From: Salminus brasiliensis
Taxonomy: Eukaryota > Chordata > Actinopteri > Characiformes > Bryconidae
Reading direction: 5' to 3'
DNA: 64,000 nucleotides
Assembly: GCF_030463535.1 (NCBI RefSeq)
Contig: NC_132878.1
Coordinates: 26,298,425 to 26,362,424 of the forward strand
Every line of letters begins with the position of its first letter. The first letter of the stretch is position 1. The notes beneath the pieces are model-generated. The model was not told where the DNA came from and did no database searches. It saw only the letters and a list, made by a program, of their open reading frames with translations. The position numbers and the translations under genes are program-made. Below, piece after piece: positions 37,431 to 49,010 of the stretch.

Positions 37431-38279
37431 ATATGATGGTATATTCCAATGCTACACTGGTGTCAGAAGTGGCTGCCTGGAGCGCCTGCAATGTGTCTGC
37501 ATCTGTCACTAGTTGGGAGCGTGTCTGTTTAGACTCTAGGTAGCTGGCTGGCGATAGTTCTCTGTTGTTTGGAAGCTTTTTTAGCATTTTAAGCACATAT
37601 TCTGGTCAGTTGCCATGTACGTAAAAACATGCGTAGTTACTGGAATGGCCAATGCCTGTAATTAGAGCGAGGTTTGCCAGTCACTGTTCAGTGAATCAAT
37701 TGCATCTCTGATTCATGTGTCTCAACTGAGACATTCTGCTTGCCTCCTGTTTTTTTTTTTTTTTTACTGACATGTGGCGCTTTAAATAGTGATAATTTGG
37801 GCATTTTTGCTGTATATAGGCTACGGTGCCCCCCATTGGCAGACCAACACTCCACCCTTGAGGAGGGGTGTCAAGCGTCCACATACTTTTGATGTAGAGC
37901 AGCTATGACTGAACGCACTGCTTTAGAAATAGGGTGACCATGTTTTTGGAGTAAAAGTTGAGCAAATGAGACAAGTGCGATTAATCGCGATCGAAACAAC
38001 ACGATTAATCGCGGTTAACTGAAGCCAAATGTAATCGTATAGCGCCGTTTTACAGATGATCTTGTCGCAAATCAGCATTACGGTTTACAGTGAGGGTATC
38101 GACGTGGTCGAAAGTCTGTAAAGTTGCTTGCTCGTGATTTCGTGTCTTCGGTATCTCTATAAACCCGCTCGCTCTTCTCGGCGCTTACCCGCTCTGGCGC
38201 TGAAAGGCAGGTAATCATCCTCTATTTGTTCTCCTCGTCCTGACATTCCCTCCTGACATTTACCGCCGCCAATCCCGCG

Positions 38280-38640
38280 AGGTCGAGCGTTAAAGCTGGG
38301 AGAAGCGCGCGGAGACGAACTGCTGGTGCTTGTTGCTCTGTCAGTCGAGGGCTGCGCGTGCAGGATGAGCATCTCGCGGGGAAGAAAGTAGCCGAGTCGC
38401 GAGCAGCACCTCGTTGCGTATTCCTCACCCGTCTCATGCCACGGAGAAGGGGACGATGCGGGAGGGCACGCGGTCTCGCTCGCACGGAGCTTCAGGCGCA
38501 GCCGTGAGAGCACGACCCCAGCCGCTGCGTGCCCGTTGCCGTTGCCGGACAGCCGCCTCGCATCGGATGCTCGCAGACGCGTGCGGGCAGCTTTCGCGGC
38601 GGGAGGAGCGCGCGCGGGGCTGACTCGCGGGATGGCGCTG
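38280..38640 (+). promoter_or_regulatory. mtnr1c: CpG island and 5' leader of the melatonin receptor gene
   Basis: Dense CpG dinucleotides (for example gaagcgcgcggagacg, ggaggagcgcgcgcggggc) mark this as the only strong CpG island in the right half of the window. It continues into the coding exon. Several upstream ATGs exist (38363 and 38536 among them). Antisense and alternative long frames here reflect high GC content rather than genes. Confidence 0.65.
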
Positions 38641-38830
38641 GAGGGGAACGCGAGCTGCGCGGACTGCATGTCCCAGAGCGCGCGAAACAGCAGTCCAGGC
38701 GCCCAGGCGGCGTCTGGCCCCGTGACCGGCACGCTCGCGGGAATCCTTATCTTCACCATCGTGGTGGACATCGTGGGCAACCTGCTGGTCATCCTGTCCG
38801 TGTGCAGGAACAAGAAGCTGAGGAACGCAG
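38632..38830 (+). CDS. mtnr1c: Melatonin receptor, Mel1c-like, first coding exon (partial gene)
   Basis: The exon encodes 66 residues plus one base and ends at AACGCAG|GTGAGA. Visible parts are an extracellular N-terminus with glycosylation sites (NAS, NSS), then TM1 (GILIFTIVVDIVGNLLVILSV) containing the GN pair conserved in class A GPCRs, then intracellular loop 1, RNKKLRNAG. The loop and the exon end match the single intron position known in vertebrate melatonin receptor genes. The NASCADC start resembles the NSTCLDC-like N-terminus of Mel1c receptors more than MTNR1A or MTNR1B, hence the tentative symbol. The protein would be a Gi-coupled receptor for melatonin. The second exon, about 280 codons covering TM2-TM7, is not in the window, so the intron exceeds 25 kb. 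An in-frame upstream ATG at 38536 exists, but 38632 gives the normal family length. Confidence 0.85.
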
Positions 38831-38917
38831 GTGAGAGTGCAGAACCAGCATTCAGTCCCGTGACAGTTAGAAATACAAGGGGGGGCAAGCACCTTTATCA
38901 CACTGCCGTTGGTAGAC

Positions 38918-38985
38918 AGGTGTGTGTGTGTGTATGACGATCTATATGGTAGTATGTGTGTGTGTGTGTGTGTGCGTGTGTGTGT
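38918..38985. repeat. (TG)n microsatellites at the start of the mtnr1c intron
   Basis: Two GT runs, about 38919-38933 and 38954-38984, separated by a short unique spacer. Confidence 0.9.
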
Positions 38986-39145
38986 TCTTCTCTTTCTGGT
39001 GACCAAATTCTTAGTCTAGTAGAAAACATGCTGATGTTATGAGGGAAATTGATTTATTTGTTTGTTTATTTACACACTGTATTAAAAAAGGTTTCTAAAA
39101 ATGTCCACAGTTATTAGTTGCAGAAGTAACAAGATGATTTGTTTA

Positions 39146-39172
39146 AACACACACACACACACACACACACAG
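39146..39172. repeat. (CA)n microsatellite
   Basis: About 13 AC dinucleotides in the mtnr1c intron. Confidence 0.95.
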
Positions 39173-40069
39173 CATTTACATACACTTACACAGATGTGCA
39201 CATGCAAGCCAATACACACTAGCGTGTATGTGGGTAAGTGCATATTCAGAAACATGCCAGATGTTCAGAGGATTGGCACAAGTCACTTGGACTCAGGGCA
39301 AATCCCTCTAAGAAGCCTCTTGTGAAGCTGTTGACGGACCGAACTGCACAGCTCAAGCATTATGAAATATGACAATGAGCATTATAACACACTTGTATTG
39401 TATTGCATTGGAAAGCATTGCCTCATGCCCCTTTAACTGCTATGTTTTCACATATTCACTTTGCATTATTACATAACCCACGATAAAGGAAATCCTGCAT
39501 AGCAACATAAACTGTAGTGTTTCATAATGCCAAGTGCCATACGGTGGCATATGAGGAGTGGCACAGAGATTATAGCATGTTTATGGATGCGGAGAAATGA
39601 ACACTGACGGATGAGTTTTAATGAAGGGAGGAGCATGGTACACAGGAGTGTAAGGGGGACCGGCAGCAGTGCTTGTTTTTGTACATATTCAGGACATAAT
39701 GCCCCATTTAGAAAAGCTTAAGAAAAGTGCTATATACAAAAATGCTTTTTTTTTTTTACAAAAATGCAAAAATACAAAAATGCAAAATGCAAAAATACAT
39801 TAAAACCCTGAAAAGTTTAGGTTAAGATTGGCAGAAAGCAAATATGTATGTAATTTAGAGTATAATTTAATGTTTGTTATTGTTTATTTCAGGTAATGTA
39901 TTTCTATTGATCTGTTCATCCAGATGTATTTAGAATGCAAGCAAAAATGGAGATACATGTTTTCAGCAGCGACATGTTCCTAATCTATCCATATGGCACT
40001 ATTAACAACAAATAGCAATTTGTAGAGTCAAATTGTGACGTCTATACAACTGCGACAGAGCATCTCCAA

Positions 40070-40260
40070 AACATTAGGCAGGTTTTGTGGGGTATTTTGT
40101 AGTATGAAGTGGTCAGTACCTACCAAAATTGCACCAAGGAGGCACCGCCAGTGAACCAGCGACAGGGTCATGGGTACCTAAGGCTCAGTGATGTGATCCA
40201 TGGAAAACCCACCTCACAATGTATAGGACAACGTAATGAATCAGGTACCACAGGACACCG
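40070..40260 (+). repeat. Fragment of a Tc1-like family, copy 1
   Basis: It shares gacagagcatctccaaaaca, ttaggcaggttttgtggggt and a cagtgaaccag block with the fuller copy at 43630-44012. Ends are not recognisable. Confidence 0.5.
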
Positions 40261-40395
40261 AACACAGGACATATGGGACATATCATAACATATAGATAAT
40301 TATACATTAAATTACTTCAAATACATATAATAATATACATATGTAATGTATATGGAACATATAATTATTACATCTAGGTATTTACATATTGGACA

Positions 40396-41387
40396 TACAC
40401 TATATTGCCAAAAGTGAATTCCAGCATGGTACTGTGATAGGATGTTTCTAAGATATTCCACAGTCAGCTGTCAATGGTATTATAATAAAGTGGAAGCAAT
40501 TGGGAACGACAGCAAGACGAAGTAGTAGGCCATGTAAAATTACAGAGCAGGGTCAGCAGATGCTGAGGTGCTTTGTGCACAGAGGTCTCCAACTTTCTTC
40601 AGAGTCAATCGCTACAAACCTCCAAACTTCATGTGGCCTACAGATTATCTCAAGAACAGTGTGTAGAGAGCTTCATGCAATGGGTTTCCATGACCAAGGA
40701 TCTGCATCCAAGCCTTACATCACCAAGCGCAATGCAAAGCGTGGGGTGCAGTGGTGTAAAGCACTGTGCCACTGGACTCTAGAGCAGTGGGGACGTGTTC
40801 TCTGGAGTGCAAAATCACGCTTCTCCATCTGGCAATCCATTGGACGAGTCTGGGTTTGGTGGTTGCCAGGAGAATGGTACTTGTCTGACTGCATTCTGCC
40901 AAGTGTAAAGTTTGGTGGAGGGGGGATTATGGTGTGGAGTTGTTTTTCAGGAGTTGGGTTCGGGCTCTTAGTTCCAGTGAAAGGAACTCTTAATGTTTCA
41001 GCAAACCAAGAGATTTTGCTCAATTTCATGCTCCCAACTTTGCGGGAACTGTTTGGGCACGATCCCATTCTGTTCCAACATGACTGTGCACTAGTGCACA
41101 AAGCAAAGTCCATAAAGACATGGATGAGCAATAGAACACCTTTGGGATGAATTAGAGCGGAGACTGTGAGCAAGGCCTTCTTGTCCAACATCAGTGTCTG
41201 ACCTCACAAATGCGTTTCTGGAAGAATGGTCAGAAATTCCCATAAAAACACTCCTAAACCTTGTGGAAAGCCTTCCCAGAAAAGCTGAAGCTGTTATAGC
41301 TGTAGTTTCCATCATATTAAACCCTATGGATTAAGAATGGGATGTCACTCAGGTTCATATGCGTGTGAAGGCAGGCAATATAGTGTA
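40396..41387 (+). mobile_element. Tc1-like transposon with terminal repeats, inactive
   Basis: The terminal inverted repeats tacactatattgcc (40396-40409) and ggcaatatagtgta (41374-41387) have TA at both edges, as expected for Tc1/mariner target sites. It is shorter than a full fish Tc1 element, so sequence is missing inside. It carries the broken transposase annotated separately and lies about 1.6 kb inside the mtnr1c intron. Confidence 0.9.
40500..41150 (+). pseudogene. Tc1-like transposase, broken
   Basis: The open frame covers the paired HTH region (SSRPCKITEQGQQML) and the DDE core. Recognisable parts are VCRELHAMGF, NAKRGVQWCKA, VLWSAKSRFSIW, SVKFGGGGIMVWSCFSG and FQHDCALVHKA. The first catalytic aspartate, normally in a WSDESRF context, is replaced (WSAKSRF). 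The second, in FQHD, is kept. After SIKTWMS a deletion shifts the frame and removes the segment before the third acidic residue. The ELERRL and LLNLVESLPRKAEAVIAVV parts follow in another frame (41140-41320), broken by a stop. Upstream, the usual start is also interrupted. It cannot encode an active enzyme. Confidence 0.88.
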
Positions 41388-43629
41388 TTTATGACATCAT
41401 GTTCTGTGCCCTGACATGGTATAAAACCGAACATGTGCATATGTGTATGGGTGTGTTTTTGTGCATGCGTGTGTTTTTATGTGTGCTACTCCAGAGTTCT
41501 GTGTGTAACTCATTAAAGTCATCTGCCATTATCAGTAGCAGTCTGCTGAATTTCAGGCCTTGAAAAAACACAGCGTCAGACTATTCTCACAACTGCGTCA
41601 GACTATAATCAGACTCTGCAGAGAGCAAACATTCCCACGCATCCGTCTCATCCCTGTTTCACATATTAAACACCACAATCACACTCAACCTGCGGAGCTG
41701 TTTACCTACTTATATTATATAGGATTTAATATTTACATCTTTAAATAGGCAATATTCAAATATTCCAAACTGAATTAGATTTTCTATTGTTTTGCATAAG
41801 AAACGAAATTCCATGCAGAGAATGTAGGAAGTAATCCGTACCAGATGGCTGTGCTTATGTAGTGATTTATCTGATGGATTGGATTAATTTAGTGCTGTAG
41901 GTGTGTGCGATTGAAAAAGGCTACTAGAATGATTACCTTCAGTCTGGAATGTTTCCATATGCAGCTCTGATTAGATGTGTGCATTTGGCTCAGTGTGAGA
42001 TGCAGTATTAGCTGCTTCTTTCACCACATTTGCACACAAGGTAATATTACATGAAAATAATTAGAGATAGGCCTGCCACAGTAATTATATGATCGACTTA
42101 GCGTACAATATATGCCTGATATTGCCCATTGGGTTTACTGGTATGAATTTTAGCAAAGTCATTGATTTCAGCCAGTTGCGCTGTTCTGTTGTCTCATCTG
42201 ATCTCTGTAGGAGGCGAGGGCGAAGTCTGCACGCAGGCAGCGACATCTATTGTGTATAATAGATCAATAATGCACCTTCATACACACAGAGCAGACTGCG
42301 ATCGCCCTCCCACAGTTCAGCACGCATGTGAACCGTGAATTTACCACCAAAGTTTAACCATGATAGCATGGAATACAGTTCTACTGCTGCTGTAGTTTTT
42401 CACAGCATTTATTCAAGTGATACACAGACATTTGTAGCTTGCATCTTAACTCAATCTGCGTCCTTGTCTGAGCTTGTTATTCCTGTGTTCTTGTTAAATG
42501 TCATCAGTTGCAGCCCAAGTACTGTTCCATTCAAAAGTTCACATCTAACCAAGTACAGTCCAAATGCCCGGATGTGTTCTTGTTTGCCCGTGTTATCCAG
42601 GATGCATCAGGATATGACTCGTATGGACGTGGCACAAAAATCCCAGAATGCATTACACACCACGCTGCTGTTCCAATTGCAAGATTACAGTACTGCACCA
42701 ACTTGCCAAGTCAGTACTTGCAAGTACGCCAGTCTGAACTTGAGGGACCTTGCACACGGCTTCAAAAGCAGCAGGTTATTTTTGTTATGTATTCCGCTAA
42801 AAAAATGACGCCAGTCTTTCAGGTTTTTATAATAAGCCATTTTTTATTATCTGACTCATACTCTTCTCTACATACTAGCTGAAGCTACTGTAAAATGTGT
42901 AAAACGAACGAGCCTTTTGGAGAATCAGAGTAAATACTTAACACCACTAACCTGATACACACTGACAGTACATCACTCAGTATAGTGAGTATCAGAACAC
43001 AGACAATAACTGGTCCTTTCTTCTTTATGTGACATTAGTAATACATAGAGCATGATCACATGTCTGAAGTGACATCACTCTGATGTTTCAGTGGAGAGAA
43101 ATGTTTCTCTCCTTTTTTTCTTGATCCGATCTGTGATGCAGAAAACATGATCCGTTACATCGCTAGCAACAGGTGAAGACTCGATCCATATAGCTGTTTT
43201 TCCCCAAAGACTGCTTCATTCCAGCCAGAAAGTTTGAAAAGCTAAGTCCAAATGGTCTTGCTTTCAAAAGTCACATTCCACAGCTCTGGTGTGGGAACAT
43301 TTTGGCTTGAAACAGAATAAGTGAGGAGAGCCCATTACCATGAACAAACCGGCATGTCGACTCAAACAGCAGTTTATTGTTATTTAGGTTTTATTCATTT
43401 CCAACATTTAAACATTTTTTATATTAGAATTCCAGTGTCTTAACATTCTTAATTATGAAAGGTTAACTGCTGTTTAAAATGGTGTAATTGCATTATTATG
43501 CTTTACATTATCCTCATATCAGTGTCAGACACATAAACGCTTACAAAAAGTAGAAGTTGATACCAAATCCAACTGGATCACTACGCACCAGTGGGCAGGA
43601 CAAAAAGTCCTTATTTTAAAATAGGTATG

Positions 43630-44012
43630 TATGTAAGGTGAGGTGAATAACACCAATGATCTGGTTATAATGGCGTCTGTCAAGTGATGGGATATTCATA
43701 TTTGGCAGCAAGTGAACAGTCAGTTCTCGAAGGTGATGTGTTGGAAGCAGAAAAAATGGGCAAACGTAAGAATCTGAGATATTTTGACAAGAGCCAAATT
43801 GTGATGTGTAGACAACTGGGTCAGAACATCTCCAAAACATCAGGCGGGTCTTGTGCGGCATCCTGGTATGCAGTAGTGGTTCGTAGCTGCCAAAAATAGT
43901 CCAGTGAACCAGTTCAACTGTTCAACCAACTTCCAGGATGCCACAAGACACGTCCAAAAGGGGAACTACACAATGTTAGGCAGGTGCTTATAATGTTATG
44001 GCTGATTGGTGT
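43630..44012 (+). mobile_element. Tc1-like family, copy 2, with transposase N-terminal remnant
   Basis: The left end, gtgaataacaccaatgatc, and right end, ttatggctgattggtgtat, are of the type seen in this fish family. Inside, a plus-strand frame from 43757 reads MGKRKNLRYFDKSQIVMCRQ, then LGQNISKTSGG, a helix-turn-helix N-terminus of a Tc1-like transposase. The catalytic part is absent, so it is an internally deleted copy. Confidence 0.7.
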
Positions 44013-44214
44013 ATTTCTGTTAGTGGGTAAATAGTATGTAAGTCATGCTGGTGTATTCAGTGTATATTTAGTAAAAAAAAATTAACTCTCCAAGATTATA
44101 ACTGATGACTGAAATTTTACACTATGTGTATGTCTTCCTGCTTAAAAGTTAAAGGAATGTTTCAAAGAAACCTTCGCACCGTTTTCCCCATTACCCTGAA
44201 TGTAGGGTCAACCA

Positions 44215-44345
44215 GGACAGCGGTGGCTCAGCGGCTAGAGCACTGGGCTATCCCTGTGTGTGTTCACTGCACAGATGGGTTAATGGCAGAGGCCAAATTC
44301 CAGCTGTGTCCAACACTAATGGTGAACATGGGTGTCTTGTCTTAT
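44215..44345 (+). repeat. tRNA-derived SINE head
   Basis: gcggtggctcagcggctag at about 44219-44237 is the same A-box region as the element at 7370-7602 in the opposite orientation, followed by a degraded body. The B box is lost. Confidence 0.55.
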
Positions 44346-44346
44346 T

Positions 44347-44458
44347 TGGTGAGTGAGGTTTGTTTAGTTTTACACTGGAGCTATGAGGCTAATGTAAGTA
44401 AGCTAAAATCTCTACATTAGCCCCAGTGCAAAACTAAACAAACGTCACTCACTAAACC
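44347..44458. repeat. Long imperfect hairpin
   Basis: The left arm at about 44348-44395 (ggtgagtgaggtttgttta through gctaatgta) is reverse-complemented by the right arm at about 44412-44457 (tacattagcccc .. aaactaaacaaacgtcact). The loop is about 16 bases. Only a few mismatches and one small bulge interrupt about 45 bp of pairing. Confidence 0.8.
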
Positions 44459-46399
44459 TATCCTAGTTAATTGACTACATTCAGGGTACAGGATACCATA
44501 CCGAAAAACCGGTTTTGACACAAGTAATATGTTGGCGTTGTGAGATTATTTCACGTTTGAGATGAACAGCCACAGAAACAGCCCGCTGCTAAATCTAAGT
44601 CCAGTTTTTCCAGGACGAATGATCTGCAAACGACTGCAACAATCTGTACAAACCAGATGGAACGCAGAATACTTTGACTACACTTGACTGTTTTCTGTCA
44701 TTTTAGCCCATGCCACCAAAACCGTGCAGGATCACGACTGGTTTGAAACGAAACAGTCACATAAACACTCCGTTTTACCAGCAAACATACACTGCAATAT
44801 CTTTCTTATGATTCTTAACTAGGACTTGACAGCACGTCCAAACCTGAGTGGAGTAGGCTAATGCATGCACACCAGTTCAGATAGTGTACCGCTATATACA
44901 CACTTCACACATGTGATGAGATTACACTACAGCGTTTTAAAGTAACTGGGACCTGGATGATCAGGCAGATCAGTCTGGCTGTATTAGAAGATATTGAGTC
45001 CTCATATGGGGACATTACATTTCTGCTTCTCTGCACCATGACACCATGAATTGTTATTGACCCTTTGGCCTCATATGAAGACATACTTGTTTGGCCCTAA
45101 TAAATACCAAATAGGAGAAATTAAAAATGCACACCAAGCAAAAGTCTGGATCTCAGGAGGTTAAAAACACCATAAAATACTAATTTAAAACAAAAAAAGG
45201 AGGTACGAGTATTTAATTAGCAGCACGTTTTACCTAAATTGTGTTGCTGTATTATCGAATCAGGGCAATAAAACTGGGGCATCCCTAGTATTAATATACC
45301 AATGTTGAGTAGCTAAGTTAGATAGAGTTGGTATTGGCCTATAGCTGAGGATCAGATTTCGGTCTGACGCTAATAACGAGCAACACTGTGTACATTAGAT
45401 TTGTCAGTGAAGTTACACAAACTAAACCCTCTGTAGGTGCCAATCAGACGTAGTGAGCTAACGACAGTGGGACATTTTTGTAGGAGAAGTCTAGAAAATG
45501 GTTTCGCTCCGCTCCAAACTGCGGAATAATTTAGTTTCTCTGAGCGCCGAACTAAGTTTGATATTTAAAGCGGCCTTATCGTTTCTCTCCACAGTCTGTG
45601 CCCCTGCCGTGCGCTAGTTAGCGTAGCGTGTACATTCCCTCTAAAATGTCAGCAGTTCTCTCTGGGCACCATTTACGTAACACCTCTTTATTTATTTAAT
45701 CTTCTTATGTTATTTATTTATTTCTTTTTCGCACTGTATTGGTTTTATCTTAAGTGTGTATGGCTGGCATTGTGCCTGCGTGTGGCGGGGAGGAGGGGTG
45801 CGTCTGAGCTATACAGAGCAGCATGGTATCACACACACAACGTTATCAGCATTTTCCACTGCATCACACACACCACACACACACACACACGTAAGTCTTT
45901 AGAGTACGTCTCTATGTCTGCCTTTTTTTTTGTGACAGATATAGGGAAGGTAATCCCTTGGACAATAAATACCTTTTAACTGTATGTGAGTGTGTGCACG
46001 TGTGTGTTTGTGTGATGAACCTGAGTGTACTTTGTATAATGTGTGTGTGTGTTCGTTTCGTACTTGTTTCATCTAATACTAATTAATAACAAGTTTTTGG
46101 ACTAATAAATAACAAGTATGTTCTACCCGGTTACATAAAAATAATATGCCATGGGCCCAGAGAGAGCACGATTGGCCTTGATCTCTCCAAGGTGAGTAGA
46201 TGGAGATGGTGGGATTTGGAGTTAGTCCAAATTGTGGAGAAAATGGGTGAAAGATTGGATAAAATTTAAAAAGAAAAAACAAATATTGCATCAACACCTT
46301 AAAGTGAGGTTTTGGTGACCCCTCTCCCCCCTCCAAATAGAGGTATCTGACGTCTGAAGCTTTCTTTGCTTTAGAACTTAGAACTGGAGCTAAGAGGCT

Positions 46400-47350
46400 A
46401 CTGTAGCCTCTTGAGTAATATATACAGCAATTAGCATTGCACTTAAATTATCACACACTTGCTTCAAATTGTGTGGAGTTTATTAAAAATGATTTTTACA
46501 GATATTTGTATATAAATTCCTGCAGAATGAAACAGTTCAGACGTGAACAGAGTCATTCACATGGTTTGTTGAGAAACGCCCCGTTCCAGAGAAACGTACA
46601 GAATCAGAACTGTTCACAGTGGTGGTAAATAAAACTAGACGTCTGAAGAGTTGAATGTGTCTATTTGCAAGTATGGACCATGCCCGTGGTGCTAGATCGG
46701 GAGAGCGAACTCAGGAGACTTTGGACTGTAGTTCTATAGTTCGGCTACAGGTGGATGCGTGGAAAAGAGCTGAGAAGAAGGAGGGAGCATGAACACATTT
46801 ACATATGATCACCTGTTCAGTCTACAGCAGCTTAGCCCCACCCATTCATCCTACAGCAGTTCAGTGCCTCCCATTTGGTCTACAATAGTTTAGCCCCACC
46901 CATTCATCCATAGATCGGCTACAAGTGGATGCATGGAAAAGAGCTGAGAAGAAGGAGGAAGGTGACGGGTTGAATTGGGTGCCACATTGTGCGACACATA
47001 GGTGAAATGAGAGAGGAAGGTAGAGCGTGGTCCATCTCCCAAACTTTTTTTCCACAAAGCTCCCTCCCACAAATTGTTACCTCAAATGGTTATGGAATAT
47101 GCTGCCTGATATCTGAGACACTGTTTTACCATAGGCGTTCAGGCCATTTCATTCATGATGAAGGGACACATGCAGAACATTGTGAATTATCCTCAAAGAA
47201 AATGTTTTCATTTATCATCATCATCAACATCACAGTTTGTAGTCATGGAGACACCTGGTTCCCATCCCATTTGCCACTGTAAAGAAATCCATATGTTTCT
47301 CGCAAGTGAACCATTGCACACCAAACTCTACTCTGGATAACAGTTTACAT
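46400..47350. repeat. Interspersed repeat, copy 1 (with local duplications)
   Basis: It shares caagtgtt-poor but ordered blocks with 50080-50420: cacagtggtggtaaata, agacgtctgaagagtt, aaatggttatggaatatgctgcctgat and ctgttttaccatag. Internally, gtggatgcgtggaaaagagc at about 46752 is repeated at about 46926. No coding frame is supported. Confidence 0.5.
46805..46915 (+). repeat. Satellite outpost of the 29-bp minisatellite
   Basis: Three to four diverged units (ctacagcagcttagccccac; ttcatcctacagcagttcag; tctacaatagtttagccccac) match the main array at 48330-49010, about 1.4 kb upstream of it. Confidence 0.75.
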
Positions 47351-48329
47351 CTCAACCACTGAATGTTTCACAGAAAAATGTTGATTCACTCTTAAATGCC
47401 TATAAAATATGTGGTTTCTGACAATAATGGCACACTGTTATAATAATTTATCTATAAACATATACTAAAGTCAAACAAATTTCAGGCTTCAATATGGCTG
47501 CAACTGTTTTTATGCCTAGCCACTTTAGTCCATGTTCATAGATAACAGTGTGTCATACAGTGTCAGGATTTGTAGCTCCAGTGCAAACTAAAGAAGCACA
47601 AACCTCAGACGCAAAAATATCTTGGCTGATTGACTACATTTGAGATAATGGGGATATTTGTGTGATTTGCTTAAAACAGAATTGACAGTTTTTGCCCAAT
47701 AATGAGGGAAATTGTGGCAGAACTTTCTTCAAACATGTCAGCAGAGTTGGGGGATTACAAGTGACTTTAATACATCATGTCTTGTTAATTGCTCCCTATT
47801 CGTTTGCAGTGGATTGTTTTGGGCGGGCTATTAGATTCTTACACAGAGAATGATTACTTCAAGTGTGATGAAGTGTGTGGGCTGACACAGTTCTTCACAG
47901 ACCTTCTCACCCCAGCTGAACAGAAAGCTTCATTTGGTACTTCCACCAGCATGAAATAATTTCAAACCATCTTTTTTTCTGAATGTGGAAAACTGAGGAC
48001 TAAAATGAAACACTTTCTGCTCAGGGTTTTCAGGGTCAGTAAACTTGTTTTAGAGAATGTCCATTCTTTTAATGGTGGATTCTCAGCCTGGAGCATCCCA
48101 TGAAATGTCTGAAGAATGAGCAGCATTTTGTTTTACTTTATTTCACCTTTCACTGGATCATACACACACACACACACACACAAACATTCATGCATGAAAT
48201 GAAAATAGGCCTTTTGACTATGCTCTGTAACATTCATTCCCAACTCCATTCATGGAAACTGCAAAAAGGCTGCAAAAATAACACAAAAACCGTATGGTTG
48301 TGATGTCAAAGCCATGAACACATTTACAT

Positions 48330-49010
48330 ATGACCACCTGTTCGGTCTACAGCAGCTTAGCCCCACCCATTCAGCATACAGTGCTTTACAACATTGTTGC
48401 CCACCCTTTTAGCCTGTAGAAGCTTGGCCTCACTTGCTCAACCTAAATAGTCACACCCTTTCAGCCTTCAGCTGTTTAACCCCTCCCATTCATCCTATAG
48501 CAGTTTAGCACCTCCCATTTGGTCCACAATAGTTTAGCCCTACCCATTCATCCTACAGCCGTTTAGCCCTACCCATTCATCCTACAGCCGTTTAGCCCAA
48601 CCCATTCATCCTACAGCAGTTTAGCCCCACCCATTCATCCTACAGCAGTTTAACACCTCCCATTTGGTTTACAATAGTTTAGCCCTACCCATTCATCCTA
48701 CAGCAGTTAAGCCCCACCCATCCTTCCTACAGCAGTTTAGCCCCTCCCAATAATCCTACAGTAGTTTAACCCCTGCTCCTTCATTCTACTGCAGTTTAGC
48801 ACCTCCCATTCGGTCTACAATAGTTTAGCCCCACCCATTCATCCTACAGCAGTTTAGCCCCTCAAAATAATTCTACAGTGGTTCAGCCCCGGCTCATTCA
48901 TCCTACAGCAGTTTAGCCCCTGCTCAATCGTCCTACAGCAGTTTAGCCCCTCCTATTCATATTACAATTGTTTAGTCCCGCTCATACAGCCTACAGCAGA
49001 TACAGTTAAT
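48330..49010 (+). repeat. 29-bp minisatellite array in the mtnr1c intron
   Basis: The unit is 29 bp and contains cattcatcctacagcag followed by tttagccccac. About 22 diverged copies are present. Variant units replace the first half with ccatttggtctacaatag. The 29-bp register is clear at 48545-48660. Confidence 0.9.

Larger units (their letters stand above)
32460..38140. other. Intergenic region between the uncharacterised gene and the melatonin receptor
   Basis: No gene-like structure. It contains a repeat copy at 35340-35470 (tccaacctccagttcttgagc .. cacacctgagcctgataatcaag) and a nested repeat at 36900-37430. A short block at 37977-38013 has two copies of cgattaatcgcg. The stretch 34850-35170 has broken, vaguely protein-like frames, but I cannot identify it. 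Confidence 0.5.

Noticed and set aside
37213..37596. 127-aa minus-strand frame
   Set aside because: It crosses the boundary between a LINE tail and its host repeat, so it cannot be an old gene.
38157..39006. 243- and 190-aa antisense frames over the melatonin receptor first exon
   Set aside because: They lie opposite a CpG island and a recognised exon. High GC content removes stops by chance, and the peptides show no domain.
42335..42882. 157- and 124-aa overlapping plus-strand frames
   Set aside because: They overlap in different frames with no splice signals, domain or composition typical of coding sequence. Insufficient support.
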